Shown: piece after piece, positions 6,331 to 13,051 of the stretch | Layout: each line of letters begins with the position of its first letter | Position numbering within the stretch: position 1 is the stretch's first letter | From: Betaproteobacteria bacterium | GTDB taxonomy: Bacteria; Pseudomonadota; Gammaproteobacteria; Burkholderiales; SG8-39 | Length of the DNA: 25,999 nt | Direction: 5' to 3' | Assembly: GCA_019237595.1 (NCBI GenBank) | Contig: JAFAGU010000383.1 | Location: 1-25,999, forward strand | Position numbers and translations under genes: made by a program | Notes under the pieces: generated by a model | Database searches by the model: none | Seen by the model: only the letters and a program-made list of their open reading frames with translations | Told to the model about the DNA's origin: nothing

Positions 6331-7554
6331 ATGCGTACCATGCTCGGCTGCGCCGTCGCGGCAGCGTTTGCGCTCGCCGCTCCCGCCGCCCTCTCGCAGA
6401 ACGCGCCGCCCAAGGTCTCGGACGGCGTCGTGCGGATCGGGCTACTCCTCGACATGAACAGCCTCTATGCCGACCTTACGGGCGAGGGCTCGGTGACCGC
6501 CGCGCGCATGGCGATCGAGGACTTCGGCGGCCGGGTGCTCGGCGCGCCGATCGAGCTCGTGTTCGCCGACCATCAGAACAAGGCCGACCTCGCCGCCGCG
6601 AAGGCGCGCGAATGGCTCGAGTCGGACCGGGTCGATGTGATCGCCGACGTGGCGGCTTCGGCCACCGCCCTGGCGGCGCTCGAGGTCGCGAGGCAGCGGA
6701 ACCGGATCATCATGTTCAGCGGCCCGGGCGCCACGCGGCTCACGAACGAGAACTGCAGCCCCGTCAGCGTCCATTACACGTACGACACGTACGCGCTTGC
6801 CGTCGGCACCGGCCGCGGGGCGCTGAAGACCGGCGGCGATACCTGGTTCTTCGTCACGGCCGACTACGCCTTCGGCCATACGCTGGAAAAGGACACGACC
6901 GACGTCCTGAAGGCGAACGGCGGCAAGGTGCTCGGCTCCGTGCGGCATCCGCTCAACGCGACCGACATGTCGTCGTTCCTTCTGCAGGCGCAGGCCTCGA
7001 AGGCAAAGGTCATCGGCCTTGCCAACGCCGGCGGCGACACGATCAACTCGATCAAGACGGCGAACGAGTTCGGCATCACCAAGACGCAGAACGTGGCCGG
7101 GCTTCTCGTCTTCATCAACGACATCCACGCTCTCGGGCTCGGCGTCGCCAAGGGCATGCTCCTCACCGAGGCCTTCTACTGGGACATGAATCCCGAGACG
7201 CGAGCCTGGTCCCGGCGCTACTTCGAGCGCATGAAGAAGATGCCGAACATGATCCAGGCCGGAACCTACTCCTCCATCACGCATTACCTGCGCGCGGTGC
7301 GAGCCGCGGGGACGGACGACACGGCGGCCGTCATGGCGAAGATGAAGTCGACGCCCATCAACGATTTCTTCGTCAAGGACGGCCGCATCCGCGAGGACGG
7401 CCGGATGATGCGAGAGATGTATCTCTTCGAGGTGAAGCAGCCTTCCGAGTCCCGGTACCCGTGGGACTATTACAAGCTGAAGGCGACCATCCCGGCGGCG
7501 GAGGCCTTCATGCCGCCCGAGAAGAGCGTCTGCCCGCTCCTGAAGAAGCCCTGA
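6331..7554 (+). CDS. ABC transporter periplasmic substrate-binding protein (branched-chain amino acid/amide type, Peripla_BP_6)
   Basis: A 407-residue periplasmic binding protein. The signal peptide is about residues 1-22. The mature protein opens with VVRIGLLLDMNSLYADLTGEGSVTAARMAIEDFGG, the typical first lobe of type-I Leu/Ile/Val-like binding proteins, and continues through FADHQNKADLAAAKAREW and ADVAASATALAAL. It resembles the LivK-type proteins that bind aromatic or short-chain acids and amides; the ligand cannot be read from the sequence. GGAGGAGG precedes ATG 6331. No permease or ATPase gene lies next to it, so it is an orphan that must either work with a distant LivHMGF system or act as a sensor. 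It converges on the aldo/keto reductase gene across a perfect hairpin. Confidence 0.9.
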   Translation: MRTMLGCAVAAAFALAAPAALSQNAPPKVSDGVVRIGLLLDMNSLYADLTGEGSVTAARMAIEDFGGRVLGAPIELVFADHQNKADLAAAKAREWLESDRVDVIADVAASATALAALEVARQRNRIIMFSGPGATRLTNENCSPVSVHYTYDTYALAVGTGRGALKTGGDTWFFVTADYAFGHTLEKDTTDVLKANGGKVLGSVRHPLNATDMSSFLLQAQASKAKVIGLANAGGDTINSIKTANEFGITKTQNVAGLLVFINDIHALGLGVAKGMLLTEAFYWDMNPETRAWSRRYFERMKKMPNMIQAGTYSSITHYLRAVRAAGTDDTAAVMAKMKSTPINDFFVKDGRIREDGRMMREMYLFEVKQPSESRYPWDYYKLKATIPAAEAFMPPEKSVCPLLKKP

Positions 7555-7565
7555 AGGCGGGGCCG

Positions 7566-7589
7566 GGCGTCCGCCGCTAGGCGGACGCC
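7566..7589. terminator. Perfect 10-bp hairpin between convergent genes (bidirectional terminator candidate)
   Basis: GGCGTCCGCC (7566-7575), loop GCTA, then GGCGGACGCC (7580-7589). It lies just after the substrate-binding-protein stop, and its loop contains the TAG stop of the opposite-strand reductase gene. There is no T-tract, so it is not a classical intrinsic terminator, but position and symmetry favour a role in 3'-end formation or mRNA protection for both genes. Confidence 0.55.
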
Positions 7590-8545
7590 TCGGTCAGCGA
7601 ATCGATCTCGTCCTTCGACAGCGCGAGCTGCGTCGCGCGAACAAGGCTTTCCAGCTGCTCGAGCGACGTCGCGCTCGCGATGGGCGCCGTCACGCCCTCC
7701 CGGGCGATGAGCCAGGCGAGCGCCACCTCGGCGGGCTTGGCGCCGTGCGAGCCGGCGACCCCGTCCAGGGCGGCGAGGATCCGAAAGCCCCGACCGTTGA
7801 GGTATTTCTCCACGCCGCCGCTGCGGGCGCGGCCCTTCAGGTCCGCCTTGCTCCGGTACTTCCCGGAAAGGAATCCGGAGGCGAGGCTGTAGTACACGAT
7901 CGCGCCGACGCCTTCGGCGATGCACAGGTCCCGCAAAGGCCCTTCGAACTTGGTTCGCTCGCACAGGCTGTATTCGGGCTCCTCGACCTCGTAGCGCGGC
8001 AGGCGCTTGGCTGAAGCGACCTGAAGCGCTTCCCGGAGCCCCTCGGCGGTGTAGTTCGAGCTTCCGATCGCGCGCACCTTTCCCGTGCGCACGAGCGAAT
8101 CGTAGGCCCGCAGCGTCTCCTCGATCGGCGTCGCGGCGTCCGGTCGGTGGCTCAGGTAAAGGTCGATGCGGTCGGTCCGCAGGCGCCTGAGCGACGCCTC
8201 CACTCCCGACGCGATGCTGGCGGCGGAGAGGCCCTTCCCGTCCGCGCCGGGGGCCGCGCCGACCTTGGTGATGAGGACCACCTGGTCGCGCCGCGACGGC
8301 GTGCGCTTGAGCCAGTTGCCGATGATCGCCTCCGACTCGCCGCCCTGGTTGCCGGGCACCCAGCGCGAGTAGACGTCGGCGGTGTCGATGGCGTTCAGCC
8401 CGGCATCCACGAAGCGATCGAGCAGGCTGAAGGCAGTCGGCTCGTCGACCGTCCAGCCGAACACGTTGGCGCCGAAGACGAGCGGCGCGATCTCGAGGCC
8501 CGAGCGGCCGAGCGGCCGCCTTGAAGCGGTGCGATGTGCGTTCAT
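7577..8545 (-). CDS. Aldo/keto reductase
   Basis: A 322-residue cytosolic NADPH-dependent oxidoreductase with a TIM-barrel fold. The catalytic tetrad can be read as Asp54 and Tyr59 (AIDTADVYS), Lys94 (LITKVG) and His133 (LYLSHRPD). The GSSNYTAEGL segment and the later SLASGFLSGKYR cofactor-binding loop match the AKR11/YajO-like group acting on small aldehydes and ketones. Length is normal. ATG 8545 is preferred; an in-frame ATG at 8584 would add 13 unconserved residues. A GGAG lies close to ATG 8545. It stands alone, divergent from a small zinc-ribbon gene and convergent with the substrate-binding protein. Its physiological substrate is unknown. Confidence 0.92.
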   Translation of the reverse strand: MNAHRTASRRPLGRSGLEIAPLVFGANVFGWTVDEPTAFSLLDRFVDAGLNAIDTADVYSRWVPGNQGGESEAIIGNWLKRTPSRRDQVVLITKVGAAPGADGKGLSAASIASGVEASLRRLRTDRIDLYLSHRPDAATPIEETLRAYDSLVRTGKVRAIGSSNYTAEGLREALQVASAKRLPRYEVEEPEYSLCERTKFEGPLRDLCIAEGVGAIVYYSLASGFLSGKYRSKADLKGRARSGGVEKYLNGRGFRILAALDGVAGSHGAKPAEVALAWLIAREGVTAPIASATSLEQLESLVRATQLALSKDEIDSLTEASA

Positions 8546-8622
8546 GGCTCCATTATGGCGCGCCGCGGCAATCGTTTGCGCCATGTCAATGGCGGCAACC
8601 GCCGTTGCACCACCATGCGCGG

Positions 8623-8832
8623 ATGCAGGTGCGCCTCGGAAAGGAAGTGGCCCGCTGCCCTTCGTGCAGCGCCACGGAGTTCGAGCCGGCGGATCCGGGC
8701 GCCGAGATCGACGAAGCGTCGGAGCTCATCTGCTCGAGCTGCGAAGCGGCGGTGATGCGCGGCGACCTGATCCTCGGCATCGCCGACGTCGCGCTCGCGA
8801 ACGCGCGCCGCGCGCTGAAGGACGGCGGTTGA
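8623..8832 (+). CDS. Small four-cysteine zinc-ribbon protein
   Basis: A 69-residue protein with CPSC (Cys12, Cys15) and CSSC (Cys37, Cys40), spaced as in a zinc ribbon. It is followed by a C-terminal helix ending in ALANARRALKDGG. There is no signal peptide, so it is cytoplasmic. The function is unknown; small zinc ribbons often bind nucleic acid or partner proteins. The frame is open further upstream to 8521, but the start at ATG 8623 fits the fold best. The upstream Shine-Dalgarno is weak. It is divergent from the reductase gene. Confidence 0.6.
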   Translation: MQVRLGKEVARCPSCSATEFEPADPGAEIDEASELICSSCEAAVMRGDLILGIADVALANARRALKDGG

Positions 8833-8898
8833 ACGTTTTTCCGGCGGCGCTTTTTGCCGTTCGAATGTTGACTCCGCGCGCCAACGGGTGCACGCTGC

Positions 8899-8922
8899 GC
8901 TTGCGGTCGCATTGCCGCAAGC
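8899..8922 (+). other. Leader stem-loop ahead of the lysine-rich peptide gene
   Basis: GCTTGCGG (8899-8906), an 8-nt loop, then CCGCAAGC (8915-8922) form a perfect 8-bp stem, 14 bases before the Shine-Dalgarno of the 14-codon gene. It may stabilise or regulate this small transcript. Confidence 0.5.
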
Positions 8923-8948
8923 CATCAACTCTTTCAGGGAGGCTCCGA

Positions 8949-8993
8949 ATGGCCAAGCGCAAGAAGGCCAAGAAAGCCAAGAAGAAGAAGTAA
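8949..8993 (+). CDS. 14-residue lysine-rich peptide (MAKRKKAKKAKKKK)
   Basis: A 14-codon frame ending in TAA. The evidence that it is a real gene is its dressing: an ideal Shine-Dalgarno, GGGAGG (8937-8942), exactly six bases before ATG 8949; a structured leader hairpin; and a textbook intrinsic terminator starting six bases after the stop. Ten of 14 residues are basic (nine Lys, one Arg); the rest are Met and Ala. AKK repeats resemble the tails of bacterial histone-H1-like proteins, which suggests binding to DNA, RNA or other polyanions, but that is inference. The longer frame running into it from upstream lacks coding character. It might also be a small regulatory RNA that happens to carry this frame. 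Confidence 0.6.
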   Translation: MAKRKKAKKAKKKK

Positions 8994-8998
8994 GGAAG

Positions 8999-9020
8999 AA
9001 AGCCCGCGGAAGCGGGCTTT
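8999..9020 (+). terminator. Intrinsic terminator of the lysine-rich peptide gene
   Basis: AAAGCCCGC (8999-9007), GGAA tetraloop, GCGGGCTTT (9012-9020), followed by TTCTTT. A strong GC stem, a GNRA-type loop and a T-rich tail make a classical Rho-independent terminator. Confidence 0.88.
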
Positions 9021-9072
9021 TTCTTTCCCAGGCTCGATTCCATGCTGACGAAGCATCGGAGGGAGGCAACGG

Positions 9073-9426
9073 ATGAGCTGGTACCTGATGGTTCTCAGGA
9101 AATACGCGGACTTCGCCGGACGGGCGCGCCGCAAGGAATACTGGATGTTCGTGCTGGTCAACGTGATCGCGATGTTCATCGCGGCGATGCTGGATTCCAT
9201 CCTCGGCACCCGCAACGTGCTGCAGGCGCTCTACTGGCTCGCGCTGCTCGTGCCGAGCATCGCGGTCGGGGTGCGGCGTCTCCACGACACGGATCGCACC
9301 GGATGGTGGCTGCTCCTGGCCTTCGTTCCGATCATCGGCGTGATCGTCCTGCTCGTGTTCATGGTTCAGGCAGGGCAGACGACCGACAACCGCTTTGGTC
9401 CCAATCCAAAGATCGAGGCGGCGTAG
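9073..9426 (+). CDS. DUF805 inner-membrane protein (YhaH-like)
   Basis: A 117-residue membrane protein with the DUF805 pattern: the N-terminal YADFAGRARRKEYW motif, three to four hydrophobic segments (about residues 25-45, 50-65 and 78-98), the RRLHDTDRTGWW loop, and a C-terminal GPNP. The family occurs widely in bacteria, but its molecular role is unknown. A good Shine-Dalgarno (GGAGGGAGG) precedes ATG 9073. It follows the terminator at 8999-9020, so it must have its own promoter in the roughly 50 bp between them. It ends in TAG. Confidence 0.92.
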   Translation: MSWYLMVLRKYADFAGRARRKEYWMFVLVNVIAMFIAAMLDSILGTRNVLQALYWLALLVPSIAVGVRRLHDTDRTGWWLLLAFVPIIGVIVLLVFMVQAGQTTDNRFGPNPKIEAA

Positions 9427-9428
9427 GG

Positions 9429-9527
9429 ATGCTGTTACACAGACCTGACGACGACTCTCCGACAGTCGTTCAGTCGCGCGGCCGGAAGCGGATGAAAATC
9501 AGGGAGCGGCTCTACCTGACGGAATGA
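9429..9527 (+). CDS. Possible 32-residue peptide downstream of DUF805
   Basis: ATG 9429 lies two bases after the DUF805 stop, behind a short GTAGGG, and opens a 32-codon frame ending in TGA. The product is basic and polar (for example RGRKRMKIRERLYLTE) with no recognised domain. The stretch also contains a possible hairpin, ACGACT (9451-9456) with AGTCGT (9464-9469). Coding is uncertain; this may simply be an untranslated 3' region. Confidence 0.2.
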   Translation: MLLHRPDDDSPTVVQSRGRKRMKIRERLYLTE

Positions 9528-9588
9528 ACCTTGCGCGCGAGACAGGCGACTGCCCAACCGGTCTGCTACAAGGGCTTGGGGAGTCACG

Positions 9589-9774
9589 GTGCGCGTCAAG
9601 GTGCTCGGTCTGGTCGGATTGGCTTCGCTTGTCGTAGGGGCGATTGCCGGCGTCGGTTTCTTCTACCTCGGCAGGACGGCAGGCTCGCTGGATAGCGCCC
9701 TCCTCAAGGCAACGGCGCTCGCCGTCGCCGCTTTCTTCGTGGGGCTGGTTTTCGCGCGCAACTGGCGCCAGTAG
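9589..9774 (+). CDS. Small two-helix membrane protein
   Basis: A 61-residue protein starting with GTG 9589, preceded by GGGGAG. Two hydrophobic helices (about residues 5-27 and 39-56) are joined by a short loop (GRTAGSLDSALLKA), and the C-terminus is basic (ARNWRQ). It is an inner-membrane hairpin protein of unknown function, similar in style to other short uncharacterised membrane proteins. It lies in a run of small genes on the same strand; the gaps on either side exceed 40 bases, so coupling to them is not evident. It ends in TAG. Confidence 0.6.
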   Translation: MRVKVLGLVGLASLVVGAIAGVGFFYLGRTAGSLDSALLKATALAVAAFFVGLVFARNWRQ

Positions 9775-9822
9775 CCCGGGCGGGCCGCGCGCCGCGGCAC
9801 GCCGATTGCCAGCGGGTCGGTC

Positions 9823-10161
9823 GTGTCCACGCTCGCCTGGGTGCATTGCGGCCGCTGCCACACGGCGCGGAGGTTCCGCTTCGCCCCGGTCGTGAGCGGC
9901 CTCTCGTCGCTCGGGACGAAGGCGGAGTGCGCGAGCTGCTCTCACGTCGCTTTCACGATGGTCGATGGGCGCCGTGCATTCTGCCCGCTCTGCGACGGCT
10001 TCGAGCGGATCGAGCTCGTCCCCTCCTCCGTCCCGGGCGCCGGCTTCGCGTGCTGCAGCGCTTGCGGCCAGCTCCTCGCCGCGCTCTACGCGGACCTCGG
10101 GTCGTGGAGCGCCGCCCGCTCGCCGAACGGACTGCGTCCCGAGGGCAGTTCGCAGCCGTAG
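9823..10161 (+). CDS. Cysteine-rich protein with two predicted zinc ribbons
   Basis: A 112-residue protein with four CxxC knuckles: Cys9/12, Cys36/39, Cys54/57 and Cys78/81, plus Cys77. The spacing suggests two tandem four-cysteine zinc ribbons (9-39 and 54-81), separated by about 15 residues. No signal peptide or helix-turn-helix is seen. I do not recognise the family. The start is GTG 9823; there is no strong Shine-Dalgarno and other starts are possible. The tail beyond residue 92 is polar and low in complexity. A stem-loop with a T-rich tail follows at 10167. Together with the gene at 8623, this is the second small zinc-ribbon gene within 1.6 kb. Confidence 0.55.
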   Translation: MSTLAWVHCGRCHTARRFRFAPVVSGLSSLGTKAECASCSHVAFTMVDGRRAFCPLCDGFERIELVPSSVPGAGFACCSACGQLLAALYADLGSWSAARSPNGLRPEGSSQP

Positions 10162-10166
10162 CGCAG

Positions 10167-10194
10167 CCAAGGGATTTCCCTTGGGGTTTATTTG
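10167..10194 (+). terminator. Stem-loop with T-rich tail after the cysteine-rich gene
   Basis: CCAAGGG (10167-10173), loop ATTT, CCCTTGG (10178-10184) is a perfect 7-bp stem, followed by GG and then TTTATTTGTT. It is a moderately good intrinsic terminator, six bases after the upstream stop codon. Confidence 0.6.
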
Positions 10195-10265
10195 TTCCCC
10201 CGGAGGCGAGTAGCATGGAGCCTTCCACGAACCGGCCCCGAGAGGCCACAAGCGGAGGAACAAAG

Positions 10266-10787
10266 ATGAAGACCCACGTGATTTCCGGCCTCGCGTTCGC
10301 CGTGGCGGCGGCGCTCGCCGGATGCGCCAGCCAGCAGGCTTCCCCGGACGCGTCGAAGTCGGCCGAGCCGACGCCGGCGCCGCAGGCGCCGGTGAGCCGC
10401 TCGGTCGGCGATTCGCAGCCGCAGGCCGCCGCAACGCAGTCGAGCGCGTCCGTGTCGAAGCGCAGCGTCTACTACGACTTCGACAAGTACGACGTGCGCA
10501 ACGACCAGCGCGGCACGGTGGAGGCGAACGCGAAGTACCTCGTGCAGAACCCGGCGATGAAAGTGCGCATCGAAGGCAACGCCGACGAGCGCGGCAGCCG
10601 CGAGTACAACCTCGCGCTCGGCCAGCGCCGCGCGGAATCGGTGCAGAAGGCGATGTCGCTCCTCGGCGTCCCGTCGGCCCGCATGGAAGCGGTGAGCTAC
10701 GGCAAGGAGCGCCCGGTGAAGACCGGCCACGACGAGGAGTCGTGGGCCGACAACCGCCGCAGCGACATCGTTTATCCGGTGAAGTAG
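10266..10787 (+). CDS. pal: Peptidoglycan-associated lipoprotein, Pal/OmpA-like
   Basis: A 173-residue outer-membrane lipoprotein. The signal peptide ends in the lipobox LAGC (Cys20). A Pro/Ala/Ser/Gln-rich linker spans about 22-65, then an OmpA-type domain runs from about 66 to 172. It has the peptidoglycan-binding core NADERGSREYNLALGQRRAESV and the YDFDKYDV opening of Pal proteins. It should link the outer membrane to the cell wall. A good Shine-Dalgarno (GGAGGAAC) precedes ATG 10266. No tolQRAB or cpoB genes are visible nearby, so this may be a second Pal paralogue rather than the Tol-system Pal; the symbol is given on sequence likeness only. It ends in TAG. Confidence 0.85.
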   Translation: MKTHVISGLAFAVAAALAGCASQQASPDASKSAEPTPAPQAPVSRSVGDSQPQAAATQSSASVSKRSVYYDFDKYDVRNDQRGTVEANAKYLVQNPAMKVRIEGNADERGSREYNLALGQRRAESVQKAMSLLGVPSARMEAVSYGKERPVKTGHDEESWADNRRSDIVYPVK

Positions 10788-10835
10788 ATCTCCCTTCCCC
10801 GCGCGGGCGCCGCTCGCGCGGGCGGGGCGGAAGAA

Positions 10836-10854
10836 GGCGCCGGCCGCCGGCGCC
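10836..10854. other. GC-only hairpin between pal and the DUF3014 gene
   Basis: GGCGCCGG (10836-10843), CCG, CCGGCGCC (10847-10854) forms a perfect 8-bp stem immediately before the Shine-Dalgarno AAGGAGG of the DUF3014 gene. It has no T-tract. It could protect the pal mRNA 3' end or modulate translation of the next gene. Confidence 0.4.
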
Positions 10855-10866
10855 GAAGGAGGCAAC

Positions 10867-11712
10867 ATGGAACCCTGGACGGCGGACCAGGATCGGCCCT
10901 ACCTTCGCCCGGGGCGCGGATCCTACTCATGGCTTGTCGTTGCGCTCGGGCTCGCGCTTGCCGGAGCGGCGGCGTACTACTACCTGCACGAATCGCAACG
11001 AGCAGAAGGCGACCGCCGGCCGCTGCCCGAGGCGCCGGCGCCGGTCGAGGCGCCCAAGCCTGCGCCCGCGGAGCCGCCGCTCAGGCTGGAGCTTCCGCAG
11101 CCCGCGCAGCCCTTGCCCAAGCTCGAGGAGAGCGACTCGATGATGCGCGAGTCGATCGCCACGCTCGTCGGGCGCAAGGCCTTCGCCGACCTTTTCGTGC
11201 CGCGCGAGCTCGTGCGCAAGATCGTGGCGACGGTGGACAACCTGCCGCGCCAGACCGCGCCCCGGCGGATGGTGCCGCTGCACCCGGTGCCGGGCGCCTT
11301 CGCCGCCACGCCTTCGGGCGACGGCGCGATCGTCGACACGGCAAACTACCAGCGCTACATGCCCTATGTGAGCGTCATGGAGTCGATCGACGTGCGTGCC
11401 CTCGTCAAGGGCTACGTCCATGCCTACCCGCTCTTCCAGCGCGCGTACGAGGAGCTCGGCTATCCCGGCAAGTACTTCAACGACCGCCTCATGCAGGCGA
11501 TCGACGACCTGCTTGCGGCGCCGGAGCTCGACGCGCCGGCGAAGCTCGTGCGCCCCAAGGTGGTCTTCGAGTTCGCGGAGCCGGACCTCGAGACGCGCTC
11601 GGCGGGACAGAAGATCCTGATGCGCATGGGCAAGGACAACGAGCTGCGCGTCAAGGCGAAGCTCGTTGAGCTGCGGCGCGAGCTGATCGCCGCGGGACAG
11701 CGCAAGCCCTAG
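10867..11712 (+). CDS. DUF3014 family protein, membrane-anchored
   Basis: A 281-residue protein with a short cytoplasmic N-terminus, one membrane segment at about 20-42 (YSWLVVALGLALAGAAAYYYL), a proline-rich linker (about 48-90) and a helical C-terminal domain. That domain carries the DUF3014 pattern: ELVRKIVATVDNLPR, YQRYMPYVSVMESID, VKGYVHAYPLFQRAYEELGYP. The bulk is probably periplasmic. The function of the family is unknown. Shine-Dalgarno AAGGAGG precedes ATG 10867. It follows pal by 79 bases on the same strand, so cotranscription with pal is possible and would suggest an envelope role. It converges on metZ with 30 bases between stops. Confidence 0.88.
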   Translation: MEPWTADQDRPYLRPGRGSYSWLVVALGLALAGAAAYYYLHESQRAEGDRRPLPEAPAPVEAPKPAPAEPPLRLELPQPAQPLPKLEESDSMMRESIATLVGRKAFADLFVPRELVRKIVATVDNLPRQTAPRRMVPLHPVPGAFAATPSGDGAIVDTANYQRYMPYVSVMESIDVRALVKGYVHAYPLFQRAYEELGYPGKYFNDRLMQAIDDLLAAPELDAPAKLVRPKVVFEFAEPDLETRSAGQKILMRMGKDNELRVKAKLVELRRELIAAGQRKP

Positions 11713-11742
11713 CGCCCGCTCGAAGCCTCTGGAGGCCGCGGC

Positions 11743-12933
11743 CTAGGCGAGCCCGCGCGCGAGGTCTTCCTTCAGGTCTTCCACCGCCTCGAGGCCGACC
11801 GAGAGCCGTACGAGGCCGTCCGTGACGACGGCGGCGGCGCGCGCTTCCGCGGAGATCCGGCCGTGGGTCGTGCTCGCCGGGTGCGTGATCGTGGTCTTCA
11901 CGTCGCCGAGGTTGCCGGTGATGGAGACGAGCTCCGTGGAGTCGATGAGCCGCCAGGCCGCCTTCTTGCCGCCCTTGAGCTCGAACGAAAGCACTGCGCC
12001 TCCCGCCTGCTGCTGCTTCATGGCAAGCGCGTGCTGCGGATGCGAAGGCAGCCCGGGATAGAACACCCGCGCCACGCCGGGCTGCTTCTCGAGCCACGCC
12101 GCCATCTCGAGCGCCGAGGCCGACTGCGCGCGCACGCGCAGCTCCAGCGTCTCCAGGCCTTTGAGGATGACCCAGGCGTTAAAGGGCGAGAGCGACGGCC
12201 CTGCGGTACGCAGGAACGGGAAGACCTGGTCGGTGACGATCTTTCTGGGCCCGAGCACCGCTCCACCGAGCACGCGGCCCTGCCCGTCCAGGTACTTCGT
12301 CGCGGAGTGGATGACGAGGTCCGCGCCGAGCTCGAGCGGCTTTTGCAGCGCGGGCGTGCAAAAGGCGTTGTCCACCACGAGCAGCGCCCCCGCGGCCTTC
12401 GCGATCCTGGCGAGCCCGGCGATGTCCGAGATCTCGGTGAGCGGGTTGGAGGGCGTCTCGAGGAAGAGGAGCTTCGTCGTTTTCCTGAGCGCCTTCTTCC
12501 AGTCCTCGTTGCGCGTGGGCGAGACGAAGGTCGTCTCGACGCCGAAGCGTGGCAGGATCGTCCCGAAAAGCTGCACCGTCGCGCCGAACACCGCGGTCGA
12601 GCACACGATGTGGTCGCCGCTCCTGAGGAGCGCGAGCGCCGTCGAGAGGATGGCCGACATGCCGGAGGCGGTGGCCACGCACGCCTCGGCGCCCTCGAGC
12701 GCTGCGAGGCGCTCCTGAAAGGTCGCCACCGTCGGGTTGGTGAAGCGCGAGTAGACGTAGTCGCCGGAGTCGCCGCTGAAGCCGGCGGCGGCCTGCTCCG
12801 CGCTCTCGAACACGAAGCTCGAGGTGAGGAAGATGGGCTCGGAGTGCTCGCGGAACTGCGTGCGCACCTGGCCCGCGCGCACGCCTTGCGTGGCGACGCG
12901 ATAGCGCTTCGTCTTTCGGTCCTTTTCAGCCAT
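11743..12933 (-). CDS. metZ: O-succinylhomoserine sulfhydrylase MetZ
   Basis: A 396-residue PLP enzyme of the Cys/Met-metabolism family that makes homocysteine from O-succinylhomoserine and sulfide in the cytoplasm. The PLP lysine is K213 (HSATKYLDGQGRVLGG), the cofactor aspartate D188 (VVDNAFCTP) and the substrate tyrosine is in YSRFTNPT (61-67). The RYRVATQGVRAG start and direct-sulfhydrylation type match MetZ rather than MetB. ATG 12933 sits immediately after a run of seven Ts that ends an intrinsic terminator; there is no normal Shine-Dalgarno except GAAGAGAGG in the terminator loop, 13 bases away. An in-frame GTG at 12990 is rejected because its codons run through the terminator. The gene is controlled by a predicted SAM-II riboswitch. 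It ends in TAG. Confidence 0.93.
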   Translation of the reverse strand: MAEKDRKTKRYRVATQGVRAGQVRTQFREHSEPIFLTSSFVFESAEQAAAGFSGDSGDYVYSRFTNPTVATFQERLAALEGAEACVATASGMSAILSTALALLRSGDHIVCSTAVFGATVQLFGTILPRFGVETTFVSPTRNEDWKKALRKTTKLLFLETPSNPLTEISDIAGLARIAKAAGALLVVDNAFCTPALQKPLELGADLVIHSATKYLDGQGRVLGGAVLGPRKIVTDQVFPFLRTAGPSLSPFNAWVILKGLETLELRVRAQSASALEMAAWLEKQPGVARVFYPGLPSHPQHALAMKQQQAGGAVLSFELKGGKKAAWRLIDSTELVSITGNLGDVKTTITHPASTTHGRISAEARAAAVVTDGLVRLSVGLEAVEDLKEDLARGLA

Positions 12934-12968
12934 AAAAAAACCCGGTCCTCTCTTCAGCGAACCGGGTT
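12934..12968 (-). terminator. Intrinsic terminator/attenuator directly before the metZ start codon
   Basis: Read leftward, AACCCGGT (12968-12961), a 14-nt loop, ACCGGGTT (12946-12939) and a run of seven Ts (12940-12934, including the last stem bases), then the metZ ATG. Any transcript that begins upstream must read through it to include metZ, so it is best read as a conditional attenuator. A second hairpin, GTTCTC-GAA-GAGAAC (12980-12966), overlaps its 5' arm by three bases and could compete or stack. Confidence 0.85.
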
Positions 12969-12990
12969 CTCTTCGAGAACTGCGCGGCAC

Positions 12991-13042
12991 GCTTTAGCTG
13001 GATTTATTACGCGCCCGCAAGCTGTGGCTCAAATCGGCGCGA
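12991..13042 (-). promoter_or_regulatory. SAM-II (SAM-alpha) riboswitch aptamer upstream of metZ
   Basis: Read leftward, the sequence follows the SAM-II consensus. CGCGCC (13041-13036) is the 5' side of P1, then comes the conserved GATTT of loop 1, then the P1 partner GGCGCG (13015-13010), then TAATAAAT and AGCTAAA, the conserved loop-3/P2 block. An additional 6-bp helix, GGCACG (13048-13043) with CGTGCC (12991-12986), can close the whole element. It lies in the purF-metZ gap, with a promoter just upstream and a terminator just downstream. MetZ makes the SAM precursor homocysteine, so feedback by SAM fits the known role of this class. The identification is from the consensus by eye. Confidence 0.85.
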
Positions 13043-13051
13043 CGTGCCCCC

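Noticed and set aside
8382..8993. 203-residue frame ending in the Lys-rich peptide
   Set aside because: It runs across the start of the reductase gene, the zinc-ribbon gene and a hairpin in the wrong frame; only the last 14 codons have translation signals.
12931..12990. Upstream GTG start for metZ at 12990
   Set aside because: The extra 19 codons run through the terminator hairpin and T-tract, are not MetZ-like, and the GTG has no Shine-Dalgarno.
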